Notes under the pieces: generated by a model
The model's input: the letters and a program-made list of their open reading frames with translations, nothing else
Database searches by the model: none
Told to the model about the DNA's origin: nothing
Made by a program: the position numbers and the translations under genes
Source of the DNA: Vitellaria paradoxa
Lineage: Eukaryota > Streptophyta > Magnoliopsida > Ericales > Sapotaceae
Length of the DNA stretch: 64,000 nucleotides
NCBI GenBank assembly: GCA_019916065.1
Contig: CM034233.1
Span: 54,739,947 to 54,803,946, forward strand
Reading direction: 5' to 3'
Part shown: one piece after another, positions 11,948 to 22,260 of the stretch
How the letters are laid out: each line of letters begins with the position of its first letter
Numbering within the stretch: the stretch's first letter is position 1

Positions 11948-12307
11948 TAATAGCACTTGAAAAGTGCTATTATAAACTCCACTTCTCTATAAATTTTAAT
12001 ACATTTAAGTGGTTTAATCTAAAGATTTATCATTATTTTGTTATTTACAGTGTTTAATTTCTTAATTGCAAGGAAAATGGTCAAACACTTGAAGATGATA
12101 GTGACTTTGATGACATAGAAGATGAAGGAAGTGAAGTGGTACAAATCCCTCCTCCAATGGGCTGAGATGACCAAAGGAACCAGCAGCAAACAAGGAGCAA
12201 AACATTCAAAGGAGGTGTTCTGTGGCGGACCATCTGGTGCACGGTCCGGACCACAATGTGGTGGACCGTCGCGTGGGCAATTTCAATTTTTAGGGTTTTT
12301 CCGCAAG

Positions 12308-12317
12308 TTATAAAAAG
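12308..12317 (+). promoter_or_regulatory. TATA box of element A LTR
   Basis: TTATAAAAAG lies about 360 bases into the LTR, directly after a TAGGGTTTTTCCGC phrase. All Athila LTRs in this window place a TATA motif after a similar TAGGGTTT phrase, which supports its role as the U3/R promoter. Confidence 0.65.
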
Positions 12318-12879
12318 ATTACTTGGTGGCCGGCCCTAAGACTTTCTTCTATCTGTTTTTTTCATTCTTCCAGCAAATTTTGAGAGTTTTTTGAGAGTTT
12401 TAATTGCTTACATTAATGTTCGTACGTTGTTTCAAAACCTTCATCGCAGTCGTTTCTACTATTATTATTTAGAATTTTGTTTCGAAGCTTCTTTCAGCGT
12501 ATGTTACACTTCGTCTTTGGATTCATAATATCGTTTGAATGTTATATATAGAGGATTAATTGATTGTGTCTGTTTTGTTTTGGTTTCATAGTTTAATAGT
12601 TTTGTTTCAATTTTTGATTTATTAAATACATTAAATATGTCTTCGATGAATGTGTTCATTTTGTTTACAAGCATTCTAGTGCAGAAACCCTAGTTCTTGA
12701 TTCAACGAATCAAGGAAGGGTAGTTTACTCTAATCTATGGGATGTACGTAGACCCTTCGTAGAGTTTGCGAAAGCTCATGCGTAGAGGTCTATAACTTTG
12801 AGATGTTTGCGTAGACCCTTCGCATGGTTTGCAAAAGCTCATGCGTAGGGATCTACATTTTTTTAAAACCTAATTCGGT

Positions 12880-13260
12880 TCTTTCAAAAACGTTCAAAAA
12901 CGAAAACCTTTGACTATATTCTCTGTAATCACTGGTAAGGGTTTTCGATTAAAATTTTCTTAATAATTTTGAAGAACTGAAAATTCAGATTTTGAATCCT
13001 AATTTGAATTGGTTTATTTCAAAAACATTCGAAAACGAAAATCTTTGACTATATTCTCTGTAATCACTGGTAAAGGTTTTCGATTAAAATTTTCTTAATA
13101 ATTTTGGATAAATTAGAAAAATTGGATTTGAATCTGAATTCGAATAGGATTGCTTGAAAACCCTTCGAAAACAGAAGTTTTTGACTATATTCTCTGTAAT
13201 CACTGGTAAAAGCTTTTGATTAAAACTTTCTCAATAATTTTCGAACAAATCCTAATTTAG
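12880..13260 (+). repeat. 135-bp unit repeated three times inside LTR A
   Basis: Three diverged tandem units, period 135-136, each contain TTTGACTATATTCTCTGTAA and then TCACTGGTAA followed by a TTTTCGATTAAAA phrase. The anchor tgact lies at 12911, 13046 and 13182. Other Athila LTRs here carry two looser copies of the same TCACTGGTA module. Confidence 0.8.
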
Positions 13261-13749
13261 GTTCTAACGCAAGTATTACAACTCATCCCATAGTGAATAC
13301 ATAAACTACCTGGAATTGATAGTTGGATCAAAGACTTCTTAAATTTATTTCTTCTTAATCGAATTGCCTTCGGTTGATTTAATTAAAGTGTTTACATTGC
13401 AGTTTTTAGATTAGAATTATTTTAAAGCGCATTTAAATTAGGAAAAATCCTTTTAGCTAATATTTAATTCCTTGAAATCAAAAATCTAAAGTTAAATTGT
13501 TGAAATTTTGTTAATAGGTTGCTAAGTTGTTTTAATTTGAATTTTAAATTTGCAAAACCCTAGGAATTAGTTTTAGTTAATCTTCAAACTTAGTTTACAT
13601 TCAAATTTAGGATTTCCATTATAACCTAGAAACTAAATAAGGTAGGCGCCCTATGAATTCGACCTCGAACTCACCGAGTTAAAGCTACACCGCACACCCT
13701 TGCACTTGGGGGTTAATTTAGACGCACTATTCATTAGCGGTCAAGTTTT

Positions 13750-13767
13750 TGGCGCCATTGCCGGGAA
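13750..13767 (+). other. primer binding site of element A, tRNA-Asp type
   Basis: TGGCGCCATTGCCGGGAA matches the tRNA-Asp complementary site TGGCGCCGTTGCCGGGGA used by Athila/Tat elements, with small changes. It follows the LTR end by six bases. Confidence 0.85.
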
Positions 13768-13887
13768 GCCAAATTTTAGTTTTTAGGTTGTTGTCAATTT
13801 TTTTTAAGTTAGTTTCTTTTTCTGAAAAAAAAATTAAAATTTAAAATTTGGACTTAAATTTGTTTTTATTGGAGAATTGTTATTTGC

Positions 13888-15120
13888 ATGCTATTAAGAT
13901 CGGGTAGAATAGTCGTAACTGAATCTGAATTAGGAGATCCTTCATACTTTCCTGAATCTTTTACACCAACCTCACTTTCCATTGTTTCACTTACCACATC
14001 CTCCTTTCACTCAATGGCTGAAGTAAGAGGGGAAGGGAATGTGCATGGGGATAATGATCCACGTGAAGTTCCAGGTTTTGTTCTTACGAAAGATCATCTT
14101 AATCCTGTTAGACAAACCACCCCATCATGCATAGTCTTGCCCTTAAATAGGGAGAACTTCAACCTTAGGCCAGGAATCATCCAATTTCTTCCTACTTTCC
14201 ATGGCTCAGATTCTGAAAATCCCTACAACCATCTTAGGGAATTTGAGGAAGTGAGCAACACCTGTATAGATCATAATGTCAATGAGGACGCAGTTTGTCT
14301 TCAACTTTTCCCATTCTCCTTAAAGGACAAAGCCAAGTTTTGGCTTAATTCCCTTCCTCCACGTTCTATTGGAACGTGGTGTAAAATGCAAACTGAGTTT
14401 CTTAAGAAATATTTCCCAACTCAGAAAACTCAGCACTATAGGCGACAGATTACCACTTTTTCTTGCAAACCTAATGAGAATTTCTGTCGAGCCTGGGAAA
14501 GGTTTAAGGACCTCTTGATGGCTTGCCCTCACCATGGGTATAAATCATGGAGGTTAGTGATCATCTTCCATGAATCCCTAACTCCCAATCTTAAGCAATT
14601 AGTTTCTACCATGTGCAATGGTACTCTGTTTGATAAGACTGCGGAAGAGACGATGGAATTCTTTGATATGGTGGCCTAGTTGGTGGAAGCACAAGTGGTG
14701 TGTTGGGCATGTGACCAAGTAGGACATGACCCTAATTCATGTCCAGAGCTTCCTTTACTTAAGGAAGTAGCTTATGGTAATGCATATGTTAATAACACAC
14801 AGAACCGACCATTCCAAAATAGAGGTCAGGGTAACACTTCCTACCTACAAGGTGGGAATGTTCAGTATCTAGGGGGACATCCCTATTCTAAGACTTACAA
14901 TCCGGCTGTGAGAAATCACTCCAATTTTAGTTGGAGAAATGAGAGAACTCAAATCCCACAACCCTATCCTACATCTTATCCTCCAGTTCCTCAAGCCCCA
15001 ATGTCTAATCCAGGAATGTCTCAGAATGTGGGACCATCTCATGCCCCCTATATTCCTCTAAACAAAAGATCCACAGAAGAGACACTTCAACAATTCATGA
15101 ATAGTCAAAACACACGTTAG
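13888..15120 (+). pseudogene. Athila gag of element A (capsid and zinc knuckle)
   Basis: ATG at 13888 opens a gag with a variable N-terminus (residues 1-90). A capsid domain follows (about residues 90-264) with FHGSDSENPYNHLREFEEV, LFPFSLKDKAKFWLNSL, FLKKYFPTQKT and AWERFKDLLMACPHHG, all hallmark Athila gag blocks. A TAG at 14677 sits where A lacks about 104 bases present in B. The same frame continues with a CX2CX4HX4C knuckle (CWACDQVGHDPNSC, about 14707) and a Pro/Asn-rich tail to TAG at 15118. Gag forms the cytoplasmic particle and packages RNA. From the PBS to about 14880 the DNA is roughly 90 percent identical to element B by eye, far closer than the pol parts. Confidence 0.9.
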
Positions 15121-15159
15121 ACTCAAAATGATAGAAATATGGATGAAATCAAGAGCTAA

Positions 15160-16551
15160 TTGACCCTTTTGACGCAAACAGTAGTCACACAACCAAAGGG
15201 TCAATTTCTGGCTCAACCTCGTCCAAATCCAGTAGTCCAAGCTAAACAAGTTGAAGGATCTTCTAGTTTTCAAGGGAATGTAGAACAAGTCCAAAACATC
15301 ACCACTCTTAGGAGCGGAAAAATTATAGACAAAACTATTTCTCCTAGGAAGGATGAAATGAGTGAAGAGTTGAAACCTAAATGTGTGGTGGATGATAGTG
15401 AGAAGGCGGGGAAAGAACCAGTCATAGTTGAGGAGCTCCCAACTGAAGAGCAAGAGAAGATAAATAAGAAAGAGAAAAAGGAAGAGAGAAAAGAGGAGGA
15501 ACCTATGATAGTGCATAGGGAATATGTTCCCAAAGCACCTTTTCCTCAGAGATTTTTGAAAGCTAAGAAGGAAGCCCAAGTAGCTGAATTGCTAGAGGTG
15601 TTCAAACAAATGAAAATTAATATACCTCTCCTTGATGCAATTAAGCAATTCTCTTCTTATGCTAAATTCCTCAAGGAATTAAGCATTGTGAAAAGGGGCT
15701 TAAATGTGAAAGAGAAGGCATTTCTCACTGAGCAAGCAAGTGCCATAATACAATGTCATACTCCCCCTAAATATAAAGACCCTGGGTGTCCTACAATATC
15801 TTGTTATATAGGGAAATATCATATTAGTAGAGCCCTGCTTGACTTAGGAGCAAGTGTGAATTTGCTCCCTTACTTAGTGTATGAACAATTAGGCTTAGGT
15901 GAAATAAAGCCTACTCGTGTGACATTACAACTTGCAGATAGATCAATTAAAGTCCCACGAGGTATAATCAAAGATTTACTGGTGCAAGTGGAAAATTTTT
16001 ATTTTCCAATGGATTTTATAACCCTAGATACTCAACCACTTACCAGTTTATCTGCACCTGATCAGACACCAGTAATCCTAGGATGACCATTCTTAGCAAC
16101 CTCAAATGCTTTGATTAATTGCAGGAATGGATCCATGAAAATGTCTTTTGGTAACATTGAGTTTGAAATGAATATCTTTCATGTTGCCAAAGGACCAAAA
16201 GAGGTGCTTGATATACAAGAAGTGGATTTAATAGAATCCATAGTTCAGGATTATGTAGATTGTGAATTTATCGAGGATTCTCTAGAGAAAGCTATTCGCC
16301 TTAGTGAGGAGAATTTATACCCAACGATATCAAACCAGGAGCTAGGAACTGTAGTTAAATGGTTGGAAATGTGCCCAATCATGTCCATAAGTAAGTGGAA
16401 TCTGACTTTTGAGAGTTTGGGACCTCTTTTAAATAAAGCAGAGTCCTCAGAAGTGAAAGCTCCTAGCCCTTATAGAAAACCATTACCTCACAATTTGAAA
16501 TATGTTTTTCTAGGTGAGAAAGAGACATATCCTGTAGTCATTTCTTCGTAA
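15160..16551 (+). pseudogene. Athila protease and linker of element A
   Basis: This in-frame continuation of gag holds an acidic/Lys-rich linker (about 15340-15520) and then the aspartic protease around 15700-16140. The active site is DLGASVNLLP at 15841-15870; DLGA in place of DTGA is usual for Athila. The domain ends with the PVILG block, where TGA at 16084 replaces what is an Arg codon in element B. The frame continues after this stop through a linker to TAA at 16549. The protease would mature the gag-pol polyprotein in the particle. All breaks are substitutions; no frameshift is seen. Confidence 0.85.
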
Positions 16552-17743
16552 TTGACTATTCATCAAGAGCAAATGTTAGTTCAACTTCTGAAAAATTATA
16601 AGAAAGCTCTAGGATGGTCAGTAGCTGATCAGATAGGTATAAGTCCTCTTCTTTGCACACATCATATTTATCTAGAAGAGGAAGCCAAACCAGTTCATCA
16701 GATGCAACGACGACTCAATCCGAACATGAAAGAAGTAGTAAGAGCTGAAGTGTTGAAGCTACGTGACGTAGGGATAATTTATCCTATCTCCAATTCTAAA
16801 TGGGTAAGCCCTACACAGGTAGTTCCTAAGAAATCAAGTGTTACAGTGATTCGGAATGAGAAAAATGAGTTGGTTCTAACTCGAATACAAACTGGCTGGC
16901 GAGTGTGTATCGACTATAGGAAACTTAATGCGGTTACATGAAATGATCACTTTCCTCTTCCCTTTTTAGATCAAGTTCTAGAGAGAGTAGCTGGCCATGC
17001 TTACTATTGCTTTTTAGATGGCTATTCCAGGTATAATCAAATAAAGGTAGCCTTAGAGGACCAAACCAAAACCACTTTTACTTGTCCTTTTGGTACCTTC
17101 GAATATAAAAGAATGCCTTTTGGCTTATGCAATGCTCCAGCTGCTTTTCAACGCTACATGATGAGTATTTTTAGTGAAATGGTAGAAGAAATAGTCGAGG
17201 TTTTCATAGACGATTTCTCTATGTATGGAGACTCATTTGAGCAGTGTCTAAAGAATCTTGAGTTAGTTTTGGCACGATGTGAGGAAAAGAACCTAGTGTT
17301 AAATTGGGAGAAGTGTTATTTTATGGTCACCCAAGGAATTATGTTAGGACACATTGTATCTCAAGAAGGCATCCGAGTAGATTAAGCCAAAGTTGAGTTG
17401 ATTCAAAAATTGCCCACTCCTCAATCTATAAAGGATATTAGGTCATTCTTAGGGCACGCTGGGTTTTACAGAAGGTTCATTCAATCTTTCAGTGAAATTT
17501 CTAAACCCTTGTGTCAGCTATTAATGCAAGATACTCCTTTTGAACGAACTCCCCAGTGTCAAAAATCCTTTGATAAACTCAAGGGTTGTCTCACCTCTGC
17601 TCCTATCCTTCAACCTCCTGACTGGTCACTCCCTTTTGAATTGATGTGTGATGCAAATGATCATGCTATAGGAGCTGTTTTAGGGTAGAGGCAGGACAAA
17701 AAGGCGCATGTTATTTATTATGCTAGTAAGACCTTAACAGAGG
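16552..17743 (+). pseudogene. Athila reverse transcriptase and start of RNase H, element A
   Basis: The reverse transcriptase runs from QMQRRLNPNMKEVV (about 16700) through GWRVCIDYRKLNAVT (16895-16938), MPFGLCNAPAAFQRYM (17113) and the catalytic FIDD at 17202-17213. The two adjacent Asp of the polymerase site are intact. RNase H starts at about 17620 with [19 protein letters not shown], retaining its first catalytic Asp, and stops at 17743 where element B is inserted. TGA at 16939, TAA at 17383 and TAG at 17686 break the frame. The continuation after B starts at 31323. Together these domains copy element RNA into DNA. Confidence 0.9.
17739..17743 (+). repeat. target site duplication of element B, left copy
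   Basis: AGAGG immediately before the TG of the 5' LTR is repeated exactly at 31318-31322 after the CA of the 3' LTR. Five bases is the usual length for LTR retrotransposons. Confidence 0.95.
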
Positions 17744-18017
17744 TGATTACACTTAAAAAGTGTAATCACAAACTCCCTAACTCAACACTTATTCATGCAT
17801 TTAAATAATTAAAGTTGAAGTTTTAGTGTTGTTGTATTACTTATACTTTTATTGTTTTATTTGCAGAGAAAAGGGCAAGGATGTCAAAGTTTATAGCTAT
17901 GGAAATGGCCGAGAAAATGGAGGAAATGTCATGGTTCAAACCTCACCTTGGATGGCCAAGACTAGCCCAAAGACTCAACCTAAAGGAGGAAGAAAAGCAA
18001 GAAATAAAGACACTTGG

Positions 18018-18124
18018 GGGTCGGGACCGTCCATCTAATGGTTGGGACCACAGTGTATAGGAATTGAGAAGAAAGCATTCTGTGGTCCCGACCCCCAGAC
18101 TAGACGGTCGGGACCACCGTGTAT
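18018..18124 (+). promoter_or_regulatory. U3 inverted-repeat block (GGTCGGGACC words)
   Basis: A GGGGGTCGGGACC arm and its reverse complement GGTCCCGACCCCC, plus GGGACCACAG and CTGTGGTCCC arms, can fold into a long interrupted stem about 50-150 bases upstream of the TATA box. The unit at 18083-18115 recurs with few changes in internal positions 25178-25210 and 25254-25286. The likely role is an enhancer or protein-binding site of U3; this is inference. Confidence 0.6.
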
Positions 18125-18170
18125 CCAAAATCCAAGAATTGAAGCACCTCTTTTAGGGTTTCTTGGCATC

Positions 18171-18178
18171 TTTATAAG
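18171..18178 (+). promoter_or_regulatory. TATA box of element B 5' LTR
   Basis: TTTATAAG follows a TAGGGTTTCTTGGC phrase, matching the spacing in the other Athila LTRs. Transcription of the element should start roughly 30 bases downstream. Confidence 0.7.
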
Positions 18179-19298
18179 GAGCTATTGCACGGCCAAGAAG
18201 GGGATGCCTCCTTTGAAGATTAATACACTTTAGATTGAGAGTTAGATTAGGTTTTGATTAATTTTAGAGTGATTTGTACACTTGGACGTGTGGATTTATG
18301 AAGGTTTTTGGAGTTTTCATCATTGTCTTCGCATTACTAGTTCATCTTTTCTTGTACATTTGAGTTACATTGTAAGTTGCACTTTGATTTACTTCGATTT
18401 ATTTTGTTTTACTTCGTAATATAATGTTTTACTTGTTTCGATTCTTTTTTCGTATGATGGATTGTGCTTTTATTATTTTTGTGATGTTTAAAGTAGTTTT
18501 GGCGTAAAACCCTAATCTTGATTCAACGAATCAAGAAAGGGTAGTTCACGAAAAGCCTTGGGGTGTTCGTAGTCCCTTCGCGTAGGTTGCGAAACCTTTT
18601 GCGAAGGGATTTACGTTTCACAAATCTATTTTTTTTCTATTTCGAAAACATTCAAATACTAAAATCCTTAACCAAATCTGTGTGAGATCACTGGTATGGA
18701 TTTTCGTAACCAATTATCAAATACTTTCAAATAGTCTTAAAAATCATTTTATTAAGTTTTGGAGTTTAATTGAAAAACCCTAGGAAACAAAGGTCTTTAA
18801 CCACATACACTTGAGATCACTGGTACTAACCTCTGATTACAACTTTCTAAATAATTTTCAAATTAAACCCTGTTCTTCAAACAAACACACCCCAAGGCAA
18901 AGTAGTGAACTACCCGGACTTGACGTTGGATCAAGATCTTTATTCCTATTGAATTAAAATCCAACTTAGTTTTAGTTATAATTGCTTTATTAATTTTATT
19001 TTAATTTTTCGCTATCTAGCTTAAGTCCTCTTGAAATTCAGATTTTCCTATTTATTTTAATCTTAATTAATTGAAATCGAATTCATCTTTAATTTTACAG
19101 AACCCTAGAACTTAGTAAACTTAAATTTCCAAACTTGCTTTCCTTTAATTTTTAGAATTCCTTTCACATCCTAGAAACTAAATAACATTAGGCTCCCTGT
19201 GAATTCAACCTCGGACTCACCGAGTTTTGAAACTACGACTGCCCTCTTGCACTTGAGAGGTAGAACTCCGAAACACTTTTTAGGGTCGGTCAAGTTTT

Positions 19299-19316
19299 TG
19301 GCGCCATTGCCGGGGA
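19299..19316 (+). other. primer binding site of element B, tRNA-Asp type
   Basis: TGGCGCCATTGCCGGGGA is nearly identical to the tRNA-Asp site of Athila/Tat elements and lies six bases after the LTR end. Confidence 0.9.
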
Positions 19317-19430
19317 GCCAAATTTTAGTTTTTAGGTTGTTTTCAAGTTTTTAAGTTAATTTCTTTTTTGAAAAAAAAAATCTTTTAAAAATTTTGAACT
19401 TAAATTTTTTTTTAGAGACTTGCTACTTAT

Positions 19431-20820
19431 ATGCTATTAAGATCAGGTAAGGTAGTCGTAGCTGAATCTGAACTAGGAGATCCTTCATACCTTCCTGAAC
19501 TTTTTTCACCAACCTCACTTTCCACCGTTTCACTTACCACATCCTCTTTTCACTCAATGGCTGAAGTAAGAGGGGAAAGGAGTGTGCATAGGGAGAATGA
19601 GCCCCAAGAAATTCTGGGTTATGTTCCTATGAAAGATCATCTTAGTCCCGCTAGACAAACCACCCTATCATGCATAGTCTTACCATTAAATAGGGGGAAC
19701 TTCAACCTTAGGCCAGGAATTATCCAACTTCTTACTACTTTCCATGGCCTTGACTCTGAAAATCCCTATAACCATCTTAGGGAGTTCGAGAAAGTGAGCA
19801 ACACGTGTATAGATCATAATGTCAATGAGGACATAGTGCGTCTTCAACTCTTTCTTTTTTCTCTAAAGGACAAAGCCAAGTTCTGGCTTAATTCCCTTCG
19901 TCCACGTTCTATTGGAACATGGCGTGAAATGCAAACTGAGTTTCTTAAGAAGTATTTCCCAACTCAGAAAACTCAGTACTATAGGAGACAGATTACCACT
20001 TTCTCTTGCAAACCTAATGAGAATTTCTATCAAGCCTGGGAAAGGTTTAAGGACCTCTTGATGGCTTGTCCTCACCATGGTTATGAATCATGGAGGTTAG
20101 TGAGCATCTTCCATGAATCCCTAACTCCCAATCTTAAGCAATTAGTTTCTACCATGTGCAATGGTACCCTGTTTGATAAGACTGCGGAAGAGACGATGGA
20201 ATTCTTTGATATGGTGGCCGATCTAGTGGTGAGTGGATGTTAAGTGAGAGGGACGATTTAAGTGCTAGGATATCTGCATTACAATATAAGTTAGATTCCC
20301 TTGAACTTAAGAACAAAGAGAAGTTGGTGGAAGTACAAGTGGTGTGTTGGGCATGCGACCAAGTAGGACATGATCCTAATTCATGTCCAGAGCTTCTTTT
20401 ACTTAAGGAAGTAGCTTATGGCAATGCGTATGCTAATAACACACAGAACCAACCATTCCAGAATAGAGGTTAGGGTAACACTTCCTACCCACATGGTGGA
20501 AATGTTAAGTATCAAGGGGGAAATCAACACCTCAATGCTTATCCTCAGGGATGGAAAAATCCTCCAGGTTTTAGGTGGAAAATGACAACCAAAGCCAATC
20601 ATTCCAACCTACTTGGTTACCACCACCCCAATACCAACAGCCTAACCCGATTGCTTTTCAACCTGTTCAAAAGAAGTCTATTGAGGATACTCTTCAACAA
20701 TTTATGCAACATCAAATGATGATCAATAGTAATTTGTCTAGGTCTTTTGATGATTTTAAAGGACAAGTGTCTAGGTCTTTCGATGATATCAGAGGACAAA
20801 TTTCTAGGATCACATAGGAC
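19431..20820 (+). pseudogene. Athila gag of element B, frameshifted
   Basis: ATG at 19431 opens the same gag as in A, with the capsid blocks FHGLDSENPYNHLREFE, FSLKDKAKFWLNSL, FLKKYFPTQKT and ERFKDLLMACPHHG up to 20243. A frameshift near 20237 leads into a coiled-coil-like segment absent from A and then the CX2CX4HX4C knuckle CWACDQVGHDPNSC (about 20347). TAG at 20471 and another frameshift near 20560 follow. The tail (20575-20817) repeats SRSFDD twice. Gag would build the particle and bind RNA. The near identity to A stops abruptly at about 20522. Confidence 0.9.
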
Positions 20821-22260
20821 ATGAGCACCACTCAAAGTGGCAAACTTCCTGCACAACCGTTTCCTAACCCAAAAGGGCAGGCAAACATAACTAAGTCCTC
20901 AACCTCGGGTACCACCCCACATGAGCATGTTCAAGCTGTTACCACTCTACGGAGTGGTAAAATTATTCAAAAACCCACTGATCCTAGAGTCAATGCCACG
21001 AGTGAGAAGATAGAACCAAAAGCTGGTGAGGGGGTTGAAAAAGTGAGTGATGAAGAGAAAAAAGAAAAAGGAAAAGGGAAAGTAGATGATGAGAAAGAGA
21101 ATGGGGAAACTGAAAAAGAGGATGAAGAGGAACCTAGCGAGGGACCTGTGGTTAGGCCAATTGACCACCCTATTGAGTATATGCCTAGACCACCTTTTCC
21201 CCAGAGACTAACAAAGAGCAAAAATGAGACGTTGAATTCTGAAATTTATGAGACTTTCAAACAAGTGAGAATCAACATTCCATTACTTGAAGCCACTAAG
21301 CAAAATCCTTCCTATGATAGATTTCTCAAGGATATGTGCACCATAAAGAGGAAGCTCAATGTCAAGGAGAAAGCTTTTTGACAGAACAAGTGAGTGCCAT
21401 ACTCCAACGTGACACACCTCCTAAATATAAAGACCCTGGGTGTCCAACTATTTCATGCATCATAGGAAACCACATTGTTGTTAGAGCTCTACTTGACCTA
21501 GGTGCGAGTGTCAACCTTTTACCTTATACTGTTTACCAGTAACTAGGCCTAGGTGAGCTGAAACCCACCAGAGTGACATTACAGTTAGCTGACCGTTCGG
21601 TCAAGATGCCCAGGGGTATGGTGGAAGACGTATTAGTTCAAGTAGACAAGTTCTACTTCCCAGTGGATTTTATCGTATTAGATACCCAACCAGTTCTTAA
21701 CCCTACCCAATCTATTCCAGTCATCCTTGGTAGACCCTTCCTTACTACATCCAATGCTGTGATCAATTGTAGGAGTGGGGTCATGAAACTTTCTTTTGGA
21801 AATATGACCATGGAAATGAATATTTAGGGTAGGGATGCAAATAAGAGAATGTGAGGATATTAGGGAGGTAGACGTGATCCATACTTTGAGCGAGGAGTAT
21901 TTTGAGCAGACTTACTTTGAGGACCCCTTAGAGTGTGGCTTAGCAAGGAGTGAGAATTGTGAAATGTTAGATGGGGAAAATTTTAGGGAGATTAGAGAGT
22001 TTATAGGTGCTGGGGATGAGATTATGGCAGTTAGTGGTTGGGTACCAACGTTTGAACCTATAGAGCCATCTGTGATAAAACCTAAGCCCTCTATTGAATG
22101 TCCCCCATGTCCTTCTAGGAAACCCTTACCAAGTGAACTCAAGTACGCATTTCTAGGAGAGGGAGAGACATTTCCAGTAGTAGTGTCGGCGAGTTTAGAA
22201 AGAGCACAAGAAGAGAGGCTGCTGGGAGTGTTGAAAGCCCATCGTCAGGCTTTAGGGTAG
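20821..22260 (+). pseudogene. Athila protease and linker of element B
   Basis: The frame continues from gag with a highly acidic, Lys/Glu-rich linker (about residues 55-115, 20980-21160) and a PPFPQRL block, then shifts frame near 21380. The protease active site DLGASVNLLP is at 21499-21528. TAA at 21540 and TAG at 21826 break the domain, which ends with the PVILGRPFLTTSNAVINC block typical of Athila. A further frameshift near 21830 precedes the linker to reverse transcriptase, closed by TAG at 22258 where a Trp codon is expected. Inactive as it stands. Confidence 0.85.

Larger units (their letters stand above)
11948..13743 (+). repeat. 5' LTR of element A
   Basis: The LTR begins TAATAGCACTT (the expected TG start appears mutated to TA) and ends CGGTCA seven bases before the Asp-type PBS. 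Length is 1796 bp. It opens with an inverted repeat (TAGCACTT...AAGTGCTA), holds a palindromic GGTCCGGACC region at 12222-12270, a TATA box, and a triplicated 135-bp unit. Apart from the last few bases it is not closely similar to the LTR of element B, although motif order is shared. Confidence 0.85.
17744..19292 (+). repeat. 5' LTR of element B
   Basis: TGATTACACTT opens and GGTCGGTCA closes this 1549-bp LTR. It starts with a perfect inverted repeat (TTACACTT...AAGTGTAA). It holds a candidate splice acceptor at 17861-17866 followed by open frames, a large inverted repeat built from GGTCGGGACC words (18018-18124), a TATA box at 18171, two TCACTGGTA modules (18687 and 18816) and short GCGAAGGG/CCTTCGCG palindromes near 18575-18625. 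Confidence 0.95.

Noticed and set aside
15058..15579. 173-codon minus-strand ORF
   Set aside because: Antisense shadow of the gag-pol linker and protease of element A; Leu/Phe-rich with no motif.
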